The notes beneath the pieces are model-generated. The model saw only the letters and a program-made list of their open reading frames with translations. It ran no database searches and was not told where the DNA came from. Of a DNA stretch of 64,000 bases, positions 1 through 10,004 are shown in pieces (the stretch's first letter is position 1; each line of letters begins with the position of its first letter). Source of the DNA: Ornithodoros turicata (lineage: Eukaryota; Arthropoda; Arachnida; Ixodida; Argasidae); assembly GCF_037126465.1 (NCBI RefSeq), contig NC_088201.1:192164031-192228030 (forward strand), read 5' to 3'. A program made the translations under genes and the position numbers.

Positions 1-1198
1 AGCCGCTTGCGGACTCTATCGGTTCTGGTACTGCCTGGGAATCGCCCTTTATCTCTACGTCAGCACCAACAGCGCCGCCACCGAAGTTCTTAAATTGCCG
101 ATCAGCACCACTCTGCTTCAGTGGACACGGTTGCTCCATCACAGGCGCAACGATGCGTAACCCTTTGTGCTTTGTTATGCAGGTTCTGACTTGTTTGTCA
201 GTTCATCTTCAAAATGCTGAAAGTGTGGACGCCATCGCAACAAATCTTCAGATGCCATTCCACGTGTGGGTCGACTCGGAACTCCCTTTTGATGTGATAC
301 AGCCGCTTGCGGACTCTATCGGTTCTGGTACTGCCTGGGAATCGCCCTTTATCTCTACGTCAGCACCAACAGCGCCGCCACCGAAGTTCTTAAATTGCCG
401 ATCAGCACCACTCTGCTTCAGGGGACACGGTTTCTCCATCACAGGCGCAACGATGCGTAACCCTTTGTGCTTTGTTATGCAGGTTCTGACTTGTTGGTCA
501 GTTCATCTTCAAAATGCTGAAAGTGTGGACGCTATCGGAACAAATCTTCAGATCCCATTCCACGTGTGGGTCGACTCGGAACTTCCTTTTGATGTGATAC
601 AGCCGCTTGCGGACTCTATCGGTTCTGGTACTGCCTGGGAATCGCCCTTTATCTCTACGTCAGCACCAACAGCGCCGCCACCGAAGTTCTTAAATTGCCG
701 ATCAGCACCACTCTGCTTCAGTGGACACGGTTGCTCCATCACAGGCGCAACGATGCGTAACCCTTTGTGCTTTGTTATGCAGGTTCTGACTTGTTTGTCA
801 GTTCATCTTCAAAATGCTGAAAGTGTGGACGCCATCGCAACAAATCTTCAGATGCCATTCCACGTGTGGGTCGACTCGGAACTCCCTTTTGATGTGATAC
901 AGCCGCTTGCGGACTCTATCGGTTCTGGTACTGCCTGGGAATCGCCCTTTATCTCTACGTCAGCACCAACAGCGCCGCCACCGAAGTTCTTAAATTGCCG
1001 ATCAGCACCACTCTGCTTCAGGGGACACGGTTTCTCCATCACAGGCGCAACAATGCGTAACCCTTTGTGCTTTGTTACGCAGGTTCTGACTCGTTGGTCA
1101 GTTCATCTTCAAAATGCTGAAAGTGTGGACGCTATCGGAACAAATCTTCAGATGCCATTCCACGTGTGGGTCGACTCGGAACTTCCTTTTGATGTGAT
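1..1198 (+). repeat. Tandem array of 300-bp units, left segment
   Basis: Four head-to-tail units begin at 1, 301, 601 and 901. The array continues off the left edge and stops at 1198, where a DNA transposon is inserted. Units 1/3 and 2/4 pair by shared variants (for example at 231-240 versus 531-540, and 421-435 versus 721-735), so this part behaves as a 600-bp higher-order repeat. Each unit has a CACGTG E-box next to a GTCGAC site. The period is exactly 100 codons, so long ORFs persist on + and 64-codon ORFs on -. These look like consequences of the period rather than evidence of genes. The same array resumes in phase at 5640. Confidence 0.97.
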
Positions 1199-1335
1199 TC
1201 GCTTCTCCAGCGTACGCGTGTCCGCCTTGCGGCGGCCAACGGAATTAGCGAGAAGAGTATGATTCAAACGCGGAGGGCTGTATGCAAGCGTAGGTGTAGG
1301 CAAGCGGAGCGTCCGACTTTCCGCTGCTGCTGATT

Positions 1336-3279
1336 ATGGAGTTTCCCCCTAAGAATCCAACGCCCGTTAGTAACAGGTATTGTTCAGTGCCTCAGTGCAA
1401 CAGCAAGGCATCAAAGGACAGAGAGGTGGCATTTCACAACTTCCCTGGGCCTGCAGAAACGTGCATTCGGAACGGTCAGACTGTAAACCGGCGGAACGAA
1501 TGGGTTCGCGTTTTACGGATCGGGAAGAAGGTCTCCAAAGCTATGCTCGTCTGTTCAAAACATTTCAGGAAGGAGGACTACTTCTTTCCAGGTAGGTATT
1601 GCGTATTTACGACAGGGAAAATGTGTTGATTATATGCGTTACTCCGTACTTCATATGTTGGCGTACGCGTGAAGTAGAGCAGCAACATTAACACGTTTTA
1701 GCTGAGAAATGACTATATGCTATGCAATCATCCAGATCTCCACAGCCAGAAGCGACGCTTGAAGAAGGCGGTAGTGCCTTCTGAGAATCTGCCAGTTCTC
1801 TCAACTCATGATGCCAAGAAGGAACAGTTGAAGACAGAACGGAAGGAACAGCGTGAGCAGAGACTCCTCCAAAGGCAAAAGAGGCATGAATCCTGTCAGC
1901 CCATGGAAATAATGGTGAGTCCAATTTCCCCGGTGATTACAGAGGATGCTGCTATTTTCGTTGAGGCTAACAAAACTTCAGTCTCCAAGTTCGAGGTGTT
2001 TGCTGACCATTCATTTCTCACATGCTTGACCTACTCAGCCTAACAGATTTTCTCGTCTCTTGTTTGGCAGCTCCTTCAACCTGATTCAGTCTAAGCCTTT
2101 TCTGTCTCTACATTTCTTCACTTCTGGCTCGAATTCACAATTGCTTGGTATAACTCAGTTAGTCGCAAATATATACTGTAAGTTCGTGAATGGAAGATAA
2201 CACAATGTGATTCCCTACAGGATCACACTTCTCCTGAATGCACAGAGAGTTGCGAAGAAATGTTTGTCTGCAGTGCCAGCAGCACAAGTACAAGTGCAGA
2301 GCAGGAAGAGGATACACAGGAGTTGCTCAAGAACCTACCTTCTAGCAGCATGACGAGCAATGTGGGCACACAAGTCACTTCGGGTGATTTCGAAAGTTTT
2401 AAATTTACAGCTGTCCTCACCGAAAGAAACGTGCGGTCTATGATAGGAATTGGCAGCCTCCAACTACTTGAATTCCTTTGCAATGAAATCGAGCATCACA
2501 TGCCGACTTCATCGAAGAGTGCACTGAGCACAAAGGACAGGGTGGTCCTCACAATGCTTGTCATGAAGCACACTTTATCATTTGACTTTTTGTCACACAT
2601 GTTTGGCTGTTCACCTACAACATGTAGCTCAGTCATTAGGGCCACACTGAAGGCCCTCAGCACAGTTTTGAGATGTACCATTTATTGGCCAACTAAAACA
2701 GAAGTTCAGAACAACATGCCGATTTGTTTTCAACAGTTCTCTCAGGTGAGAGTCGTGCTTGACTGCACAGAGATATCAGTAGCAGTACCAAAGTGCCTTC
2801 AATGTGCAGTAAGGACGTACTCTCACTACAAGGGTGGGAACACGATTAAGTATATGGTAGGCATCTCTCCAGGAGGGCTGATCACATATATAAGTAAGGG
2901 GTATGGAGGACGCTCATCGGACAAAGTCATTTTTGATCAAAGCAACATAGCGGACCTTCTCACTCCAGGGCGTGACCAGGTCATGGTTGATAAGGGCTTC
3001 CTCATTGACTCTACATGTACAAAAAACTTCATAACTGTTGTCAGACCTCCCTTTCTTCGACAGAAGAAGCAATTCACAAAACAGGAAGCACTGTTGACAA
3101 AAAGTATAGCGTCAGCTAGAGTCCACGTTGAAAGGGCCATTCAAAGAATGAAAATTTTTAAGATACTAAGTCATAGACTTCCGTGGCATATGGTTCCGCT
3201 TGCTGATGATATAGTTACTATTGCAGCAGCTCTAACGAACTTGTCACCACCTATCCTGGCAGATGAGCGTTTCCTCTGA
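1336..3279 (+). CDS. THAP-domain DDE transposase (three inferred exons)
   Basis: Inferred exons are 1336-1595, 1707-1914 and 2221-3279, giving 508 aa with consistent phases (2, 0). The last two boundaries have a strong GTGAGT donor and a CCTACAG acceptor. Residues 14-112 form a THAP zinc finger: C16, C21, W56, C73-x2-H76, and a terminal AVPS-like box (108-112) supplied by exon 2. A basic, glutamine-rich linker follows. Residues about 262-495 form a DDE_Tnp_4/Harbinger-type catalytic domain with D337 (LDCTE), D413 (MVDKGF) and E460 (VERAIQRMK). The expected role is binding of the element ends and DNA cleavage/strand transfer in the nucleus. The start was chosen as the ATG ahead of the first THAP cysteine, 137 bp from the left end. 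The first intron is short and its exact sites are the least certain part. No stop or frameshift is seen in the spliced frame. Confidence 0.87.
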
Positions 3280-3487
3280 GAGTTGTGTCGTTTTCTTTCT
3301 CTCCAAATGTGTCTACTTTATGTGAACAAAACAATACTGTGATTACCGTTCTGTTTATAGCTGGAAAAAATTCTTCATAGCACAGTGTGTGTAATTCTTT
3401 GTTGTACCATTTATTTGCTGTCAGTAAAGCTTTTCAAATGATCTATTCATTTGTCTGACTTTACACATGGAAGAGCTTCACACACAA

Positions 3488-5593
3488 TCACTTTTGTTTG
3501 TTCGCTTCAGTGTCACAAAGAATGGGCACAATGTGTTTAAAATATATAGCCTTTAAGTGAAGAAGCATGCGTAAGCAGAAATCCCTGTTGAAGGGGACTT
3601 TCACAACACAGATGGTGTTGTCGAAACTTGAATATACAACAAAGTCGCAGCTCGCAACATTTAAAACAGCCATGCCAAGCTGAACTTGTGCATAATACGT
3701 GTGTCTCTCCTTGAGCTTGTAAGAGCCATCAACACACGTGAGAAAACTGCAACCAGCAGCAACAGCATTGGCAGTGTCTTTTTTGCCTTTAACAGGACAC
3801 TTGATCTCCAGTAGCCTTTCTGGTGTGCCGTTCTGGAACACAATACCATCTGGCGTGAAACCGAGCCACGGATTGCTTGAAGGCACCACAAGTCCACACA
3901 GCACTGTCTCACTGTTTCCTTGTTGTCTGTACAGTTCGCGTGCTTTGCCCTCCATGGAAATTCCATACTGGGTGTTTTGATTGCCAGTAAACGTGGCGTG
4001 GAGTGTAGTGTGAACCTTTTTTCTCCAGTCTTCTTTCTTGTAAGTGTACAAAGGGTAGCATGTTGTACCTACAAAAGTATAAAACATGCATGTGATAAAA
4101 CATCACATAGTACTGCAGATGACACAACACCGTTGCAAGCTAGTGTTGCTTGCAATCTGCAATTCACTGTTTAATATTTTAGGAAAAATTCTTTCCGAAA
4201 ACAGAACAGACATTCAAACACTGGTGACAACCAGGAGTGGTCGAGTGGAAAAATGCAAAGTGAGTACAGTCTCTGTCGTTGGCTGGCAGGGTACCGTTTC
4301 ACCACAGTATGCAAACTGCACATAATCGTATTGCAAGCCGTACCAGTTGATACAATACTGGAATGCGAAGAGAAGTAATAACTCCTACCAGTTATCCGGA
4401 CTTTTCTCTGCTCTAACCACAGCACCTTGTTGTGCAAGGTGTCACTCATGAATGTTGCTGCTGTCATTTCATCAATGATGACATGTTCCTGGTAGAATTC
4501 CATCACTTTTGGTTCATGTGGTGAGTTTTTGCTTGCACACACTTCCTGAAGAACTGCACTGTTCTTGCAGTGTGCCAGTATTTCGGGGATGTGGTTGCCA
4601 GCTTGAACGTTGTTCAACTGCAAGCTAAGATTACAAACACTAGTGTTACTAACCCATTCGTTCTAACAAAGATTATTAACATGGTTCATTCTGTGTAGCA
4701 AACCTTGTCAAAATCCCAGTGCGTTGCCTCTTACTGAAAGTAAAAGCAGAAAAGATCGATGCTTACACACAGCACAAGAACGTAATCTAGCTACCCTAAG
4801 GAGCAATCACTAAGCACAGAATAACACATTATGCATGAATGAAGGGGCTTTACACTATCATTTCTACCAGTGCATCAAAGTGGGAACCTCGATTGCTCGT
4901 AGATAGACTTTCTAGTACAGTTTAATGCATGCGTTTATATACCTGTGCTTTGCAATGACTGAATGTGGACACAATGCAATAACGGCGCTCTTGACTTCGT
5001 CAGATCTGTCAGCTGGCGAGACAAATGGGGCTGGAACTGCCTTTACGTGACAGTAGTTTTCCAGTGGAAAAACTTCGTCGTATGGCCTTTTCCCGCCCCT
5101 CGCTTTCCACCAGCATTCTGTATCTGTGCAGCTTATGATGTCTAGGTTCGCCACACCCTTCCTGAAAAAAATGCACGAGATTGGTAACGACAGCTAAGTT
5201 AATGGTACTCGTCAATGGACAAATGCGGCGCAAATTGTCAATGTACACGTACCTGTTACACAGCAAAAGCACACCGACTTCATGTTTACAGGATTCCGAG
5301 TTCCCTGCCTTGCATGTGCAACTGGTCTTGGATACCCGAAAGGAGTCGTTTTGAGCTTTCAAACTTGCTGTCACTACGTGGGGATCCCCTTTCAGCGCAC
5401 TTGTCGAGAGGCACAGCGCTACAATTTCAACACCCGACGTGCTTTCTTCAGTCTTTCCACATAATATCACGTGTTCCGCGTCAAGTAACCTTTCACCTTC
5501 CACCAAACTCCGTGAATCTTCTGAGAGGTTTACAAAACGTAAGATATCGGACAGAGAGAGCCTTTTATCGCTCATACTCCTTCCATCCGCCAT
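3488..5593 (-). CDS. SWIM zinc finger + YqaJ-type exonuclease (four inferred exons)
   Basis: Reading on the minus strand, inferred exons are 5593-5253, 5161-4943, 4624-4389 and 4068-3488. All junctions are GT-AG and the phases agree (2, 2, 1), giving 458 aa. Residues 92-104 form a SWIM finger (C92-x-C94 ... C102-x-H104). Exon 2 carries the CTDTECWW motif that follows SWIM in related proteins. Exons 3-4 form a YqaJ (lambda-exonuclease fold) nuclease: VRITG, E304 in SMEGKA, D339 in GFTPDG, E353-x-K355 in LLEIKCP, and YYAQVQLGM. A YqaJ nuclease would process DNA ends 5' to 3'; its role in transposition is not established and is inferred from co-occurrence. The ATG lies 44 bp inside the right end. 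An AATAAA signal on this strand lies near 3410-3415. All catalytic positions are present. Confidence 0.86.
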
Positions 5594-5639
5594 TTTGAAA
5601 GGAGCAGAGCGCCCCCTGTAGTTCGTTGGAGACGCGAAT

Positions 5640-8600
5640 ACAGCCGCTTGCGGACTCTATCGGTTCTGGTACTGCCTGGGAATCGCCCTTTATCTCTACG
5701 TCAGCACCAACAGCGCCGCCACCGAAGTTCTTAAATTGCCGATCAGCACCACTCTGCTTCAGTGGACACGGTTGCTCCATCACAGGCGCAAGGATGCGTA
5801 ACCCTTTGTGCTTTGTTATGCAGGTTCTGACTTGTTTGTCAGTTCATCTTCAAAATGCTGAAAGTGTGGACGCTATCGGAACAAATCTTCAGATGCCATT
5901 CCACGTGTGGGTCGACTCGGAACTTCCTTTTGATGTGATACAGCCGCTTGCGGACTCTATCGGTTCTGGTACTGCCTGGCAATCGCCCTTTATCTCTACG
6001 TCAGCACCAACAGCGCCGCCACCAAAGTTCTTAAATTGCCGATCAGCACCACTCTGCTTCAGTGGACACGGTTGCTCCATCACAGGCGCGACGATGCGTA
6101 ACCCTTTGTGCTTTGTTATGCAGGTTCTGACTTGTTTGTCAGTTCATCTTCAAAATGCTGAAAGTGTGGACGCTATCGGAACAAATCTTCAGATGCCATT
6201 CCACGTGTGGGTCGACTCGGAACTTGCTTTTGATGTGATACAGCCGCTTGCGGACTCTATCGGTTCTGGTACTGCCTGGGAATCACCCTTTATCTCTACG
6301 TCAGCACCAACAGCGCCGCCACCGAAGTTCTTAAATTGCCCGATCAGCACTACTCTGCTTCAGTGGACACGGTTGCTCCATCACAGGCGCGACGATGCGT
6401 AACCCTTTGTGCTTTGTCATGCAGGTTCTGACTTGTTTGTCAGTTCATCTTCAAAATGCTGAAAGTGTGGACGCTATCGGAACAAATCTTCAGATGCCAT
6501 TCCACGTGTGGGTCGACTCGGAACTTCCTTTTGATGTGATACAGCCGCTTGCGGACTCTATCGGTTCTGGTACTGCCTGGGAATCGCCCTTTATCTCTAC
6601 GTCAGCACCAACAGCGCCGCCACCGAAGTTCTTAAATTGCCGATCAGCACCACTCTGCTTCAGTGGACACGGTTGCTCCATCACAGGCGCAACGATGCGT
6701 AACCCTTTGTGCTTTGTTATGCAGGTTCTGACTTGTTTGTCAGTTCATCTTCAAAATGCTGAAAGTGTGCACGCTATCGGAACAAATCTTCAGATGCCGT
6801 TCCACGTGTGGGTCGACTCGGAACTTCCTTTTGATGTGATACAGCCGCTTGCGGACTCTATCGGTTATGGTACTGCCTGGGAATCGCCCTTTATCTCTAC
6901 GTCAGCACCAACAGCGCCGCCTCCGAAGTTCTTAAATTGCCGATCAGCACCACTCTGCTTCAGTGGACACGGTTGCTCCATGACAGGCGCAACGATGCGT
7001 AACCCTTTGTGCTTCGTTATGCAGGTTCTGACTTGTTTGTCAGTTCATCTTCAAAATGCTGAAAGTGTGGACGCTATCGGAACAAATCTTCAGATGCCAT
7101 TCCACGTGTGGGTCGACTCGGAACTTGCTTTTGATGTGATACAGCCGCTTGCGGACTCTATCGGTTCTGGTACTGCCTGGGAATCGCCCTTTATCTCTAC
7201 GTCAGCACCAACAGCGCCGCCACCGAAGTTCTTAAATTGCCGATCAGCACCACTCTGCTTCAGTGGACACGGTTGCTCCATCACAGGCGCGACGATGCGT
7301 AACCCTTTGTGCTTTGTTATGCAGGTTCTGACTTGTTTGTCAGTTCATCTTCAAAATGCTGAAAGTGTGGACGCTATCGGAACAAATCTTCAGATGCCAT
7401 TCCACGTGTGGGTCGACTCGGAACTTGCTTTTGATGTGATACAGCCGCTTGCGGACTCTATCGGTTCTGGTACTGCCTGGGAATCACCCTTTATCTCTAC
7501 GTCAGCACCAACAGCGCCGCCACCGAAGTTCTTAAATTGCCCGATCAGCACCACTCTGCTTCAGTGGACACGGTTGCTCCATCACAGGCGCGACGATGCG
7601 TAACCCTTTGTGCTTTGTTATGCAGGTTCTGACTTGTTTGTCAGTTCATCTTCAAAATGCTGAAAGTGTGGACGCTATCGGAACAAATCTTCAGATGCCA
7701 TTCCACGTGTGGGTCGACTCGGAACTTGCTTTTGATGTGATACAGCCGCTTGCGGACTCTATCGGTTCTGGTACTGCCTGGGAATCACCCTTTATCTCTA
7801 CGTCAGCACCAACAGCGCCGCCACCGAAGTTCTTAAATTGCCCGATCAGCACCACTCTGCTTCAGTGGACACGGTTGCTCCATCACAGGCGCGACGATGC
7901 GTAACCCTTTGTGCTTTGTCATGCAGGTTCTGACTTGTTTGTCAGTTCATCTTCAAAATGCTGAAAGTGTGGACGCTATCGGAACAAATCTTCAGATGCC
8001 ATTCCACGTGTGGGTCGACTCGGAACTTCCTTTTGATGTGATACAGCCGCTTGCGGACTCTATCGGTTCTGGTACTGCCTGGGAATCGCCCTTTATCTCT
8101 ACGTCAGCACCAACAGCGCCGCCACCGAAGTTCTTAAATTGCCGATCAGCACCACTCTGCTTCAGTGGACACGGTTGCTCCATCACAGGCGCAACGATGC
8201 GTAACCCTTTGTGCTTTGTTATGCAGGTTCTGACTTGTTTGTCAGTTCATCTTCAAAATGCTGAAAGTGTGGACGCTATCGGAACAAATCTTCAGATGCC
8301 ATTCCACGTGAGGGTCGACTCGGAACTTCCTTTTGATGTGATACAGCCGCTTGCGGACTCTATCGGTTCTGGTACTGCCTGGGGATCGCCCTTTATCTCT
8401 ACGTCAGCACCAACAGCGCCGCCACCGAAGTTCTTAAATTGCCGATCAGCACCACTCTGCTTCAGTGGACACGGTTGCTCCATCACAGGCGCGACGATGC
8501 GTAACCCTTTGTGCTTTGTTATGCAGGTTCTGACTTGTTTGTCAGTTCAACTTCAAAATGCTGAAAGTGTGGACACTATCGGGACAAATCTTCAGATGCC

Positions 8601-8829
8601 ATTCCACGTGTGGGTCGACTCGGAACTTCCTTTTGATGTGATACAGCCGCTTGCGGACTCTATCGGTTCTGGTACTGCCTGGGAATCGCCCTTTATCTCT
8701 ACGTCAGCACCAACAGCGCCGCCACCGAAGTTCTTAAATTGCCGATCAGCACCACTCTGCTTCAGTGGACACGGTTGCTCCATCACAGGCGCAACGATGC
8801 GTAACCCTTTGTGCTTTGTTATGCAGGTT
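5640..8829 (+). repeat. Tandem array of 300-bp units, right segment
   Basis: Ten full units begin at about 5642, 5942, 6242, 6543, 6843, 7143, 7443, 7744, 8045 and 8345. A partial unit from 8645 ends at 8829. Three units (6242, 7443, 7744) are 301 bp because of one extra C near the TTAAATTGC site. They also share several substitutions, so they derive from one another by recent duplication or conversion. The extra base shifts the plus-strand reading frame. From 7897 the frame is open through the last units and straight into the LINE ORF1 downstream. The array ends inside a unit exactly where LINE 5' sequence begins, so it may be the LINE's own 5' monomer array. Confidence 0.97.
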
Positions 8830-8907
8830 AGTAAATCTTACAGCACTGTTAAGAGTGATAACCTGCTTTTACTGGAGCTGGGGTGTCCCACAAACCGGAG
8901 ACGATAT

Positions 8908-9687
8908 ATGTCTATTACACTATGTTATATGCAGTCGTTTGTCTGTGCTCTACGTTTAATATTATTGTGCGGTGATATTGAGGAAAACCCAGGCCCTATC
9001 GAAATGCAAAGGGTGCTTGAGGCGTTAGCACGTCTCCAAGAGGGTCAGACGTCATTACATAAAGCCATATCCGAGGTCAGGCAGCAACAGAAAGCCACTG
9101 AAAGTCAGCTTGCCGCCCTGACAATCAGAGTGTCTGATCTTGAATCTACAGTTATATCTAAAATTGAAACAGTTCAATTTGAGGCCAAGGTCCTAACGTG
9201 CAAGGTAGACAAGCTTGACATGAAATTAGAGGATCTTGAGAATCGTCAGAGGAGAAATAACCTTATTTTTGTTGGTCTGCCCGATTCGGATTCTGAGGCG
9301 TGGGCTGAGTCTGAAACCAAGATACGAAACCTCTGCGATGAGCACTTGGGTATCTATCTTACAAGCAATGACATAGAACGGGCTCACCGACTCGGAAAAT
9401 TCAATGAGCAGAGGGAGAGGCCTATCATAGCTAAGTCTTTCAAAGTCAGAGACAGCATATTGTCAAATTCTGGCAAATTGAAAGGCACCAAGTTTTACAT
9501 AAATGAGGATTTCTCCGCCTCTGTGCGAATAGCGCGAAATCAGCTTAACAGATTTGCAAAACAGCAGGGTGAATGCTTCCGGTTACGTTTCAATAAGTTC
9601 TACATCAGCGATAAAAATTATGAGTACGATGCTGACAAGAAAGCTGTAGTAGAAACAACACACATGCCGCCTTCGAAAAAAAACTAG
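8908..9687 (+). CDS. LINE ORF1 protein with N-terminal 2A motif and coiled coil
   Basis: Counting from the ATG at 8908 the product is 259 aa. Residues 1-21 are hydrophobic and cysteine-rich. Residues 21-30 read CGDIEENPGP, a full match to the D-x-E-x-N-P-G-P 2A consensus, predicting a ribosome skip between G29 and P30 (codons 8992-8997). Residues about 34-110 are heptad-rich (coiled coil, likely trimerisation), followed by an RRM-like region starting RRNNLIFVGLP and a basic C-terminal domain, as in L1/CR1 ORF1 RNA-binding chaperones. The frame is also open upstream to 7897 through the tandem units, so the true start is ambiguous. The 3' end is an A-run with the heptamer A_AAA_AAC just before TAG. 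No internal stop is present. Confidence 0.85.
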   Translation: MSITLCYMQSFVCALRLILLCGDIEENPGPIEMQRVLEALARLQEGQTSLHKAISEVRQQQKATESQLAALTIRVSDLESTVISKIETVQFEAKVLTCKVDKLDMKLEDLENRQRRNNLIFVGLPDSDSEAWAESETKIRNLCDEHLGIYLTSNDIERAHRLGKFNEQRERPIIAKSFKVRDSILSNSGKLKGTKFYINEDFSASVRIARNQLNRFAKQQGECFRLRFNKFYISDKNYEYDADKKAVVETTHMPPSKKN

Positions 9688-10004
9688 TTGAGCCGACGGC
9701 TGTTTCTGTATTGTGTGTCAATGCAAGGAGTGTTTTGAACAAGAGATGTGCTATTGAAGCTCTACTTCTTGAACATGATCCCGACGTAGTGGCGATTACT
9801 GAGACATGGCTCTGCCCAAGTATTAATTCACAAGAAATTTTTCCAGATGACTATGCAGTTGTTAGAAAAGATCGTGATACGCGTGGCGGGCGCGTTGCCT
9901 TGTTGTTTAAAAAGAATCTTGATTTTATGTTTCTTCCCCCCACTGATATCGAAAGTGTTTGGTGCCGGCTTATCACAAGGCATGGTAATGTACTTGTTGG
10001 AGTT
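9684..10004 (+). pseudogene. LINE ORF2, 5' part: endonuclease N-terminus
   Basis: This frame is -1 relative to ORF1 and open across the ORF1 stop. It encodes the start of an APE-type endonuclease (VNARSVLNK, then AITETWL, GGRVALLFKK). No in-frame ATG occurs before residue ~80 (9928), so expression would need frameshifting or reinitiation. The frame is cut at 10004 by a reversed LINE. The rest of the endonuclease resumes at 11909 after a 5-bp duplication (GAGTT), in the same reading frame once the insert and one duplicate are discounted. This indicates the ORF was intact when interrupted. Confidence 0.8.

Larger units (their letters stand above)
1199..5637 (+). mobile_element. Complete two-gene DNA transposon (ISL2EU/Harbinger-supergroup-like)
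   Basis: The element is 4439 bp and inserted in the 300-bp array. Array sequence stops at 1198 and resumes at 5638 with an AT dinucleotide on both sides (1197-1198 and 5638-5639), read as a 2-bp target duplication. The inverted ends start TCGCTTCTCCAGCG on the left and TCGCGTCTCCAACG on the right, matching at 14 of 17 positions. It carries two convergent genes: a THAP-DDE transposase (+) and a SWIM-YqaJ exonuclease (-), with stop codons about 208 bp apart. This two-gene content is what is known for ISL2EU-type elements; the family assignment rests on domain content. Both spliced frames are open, so the copy may be autonomous or very young. Confidence 0.88.

Noticed and set aside
248..442. Repeated 64-codon minus-strand ORFs in each 300-bp unit (and long plus-strand ORFs in the array away from ORF1)
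   Set aside because: They recur because the period is a multiple of three. There is no domain and no start/stop logic beyond the repeat. Only the stretch fused to ORF1 merits attention.
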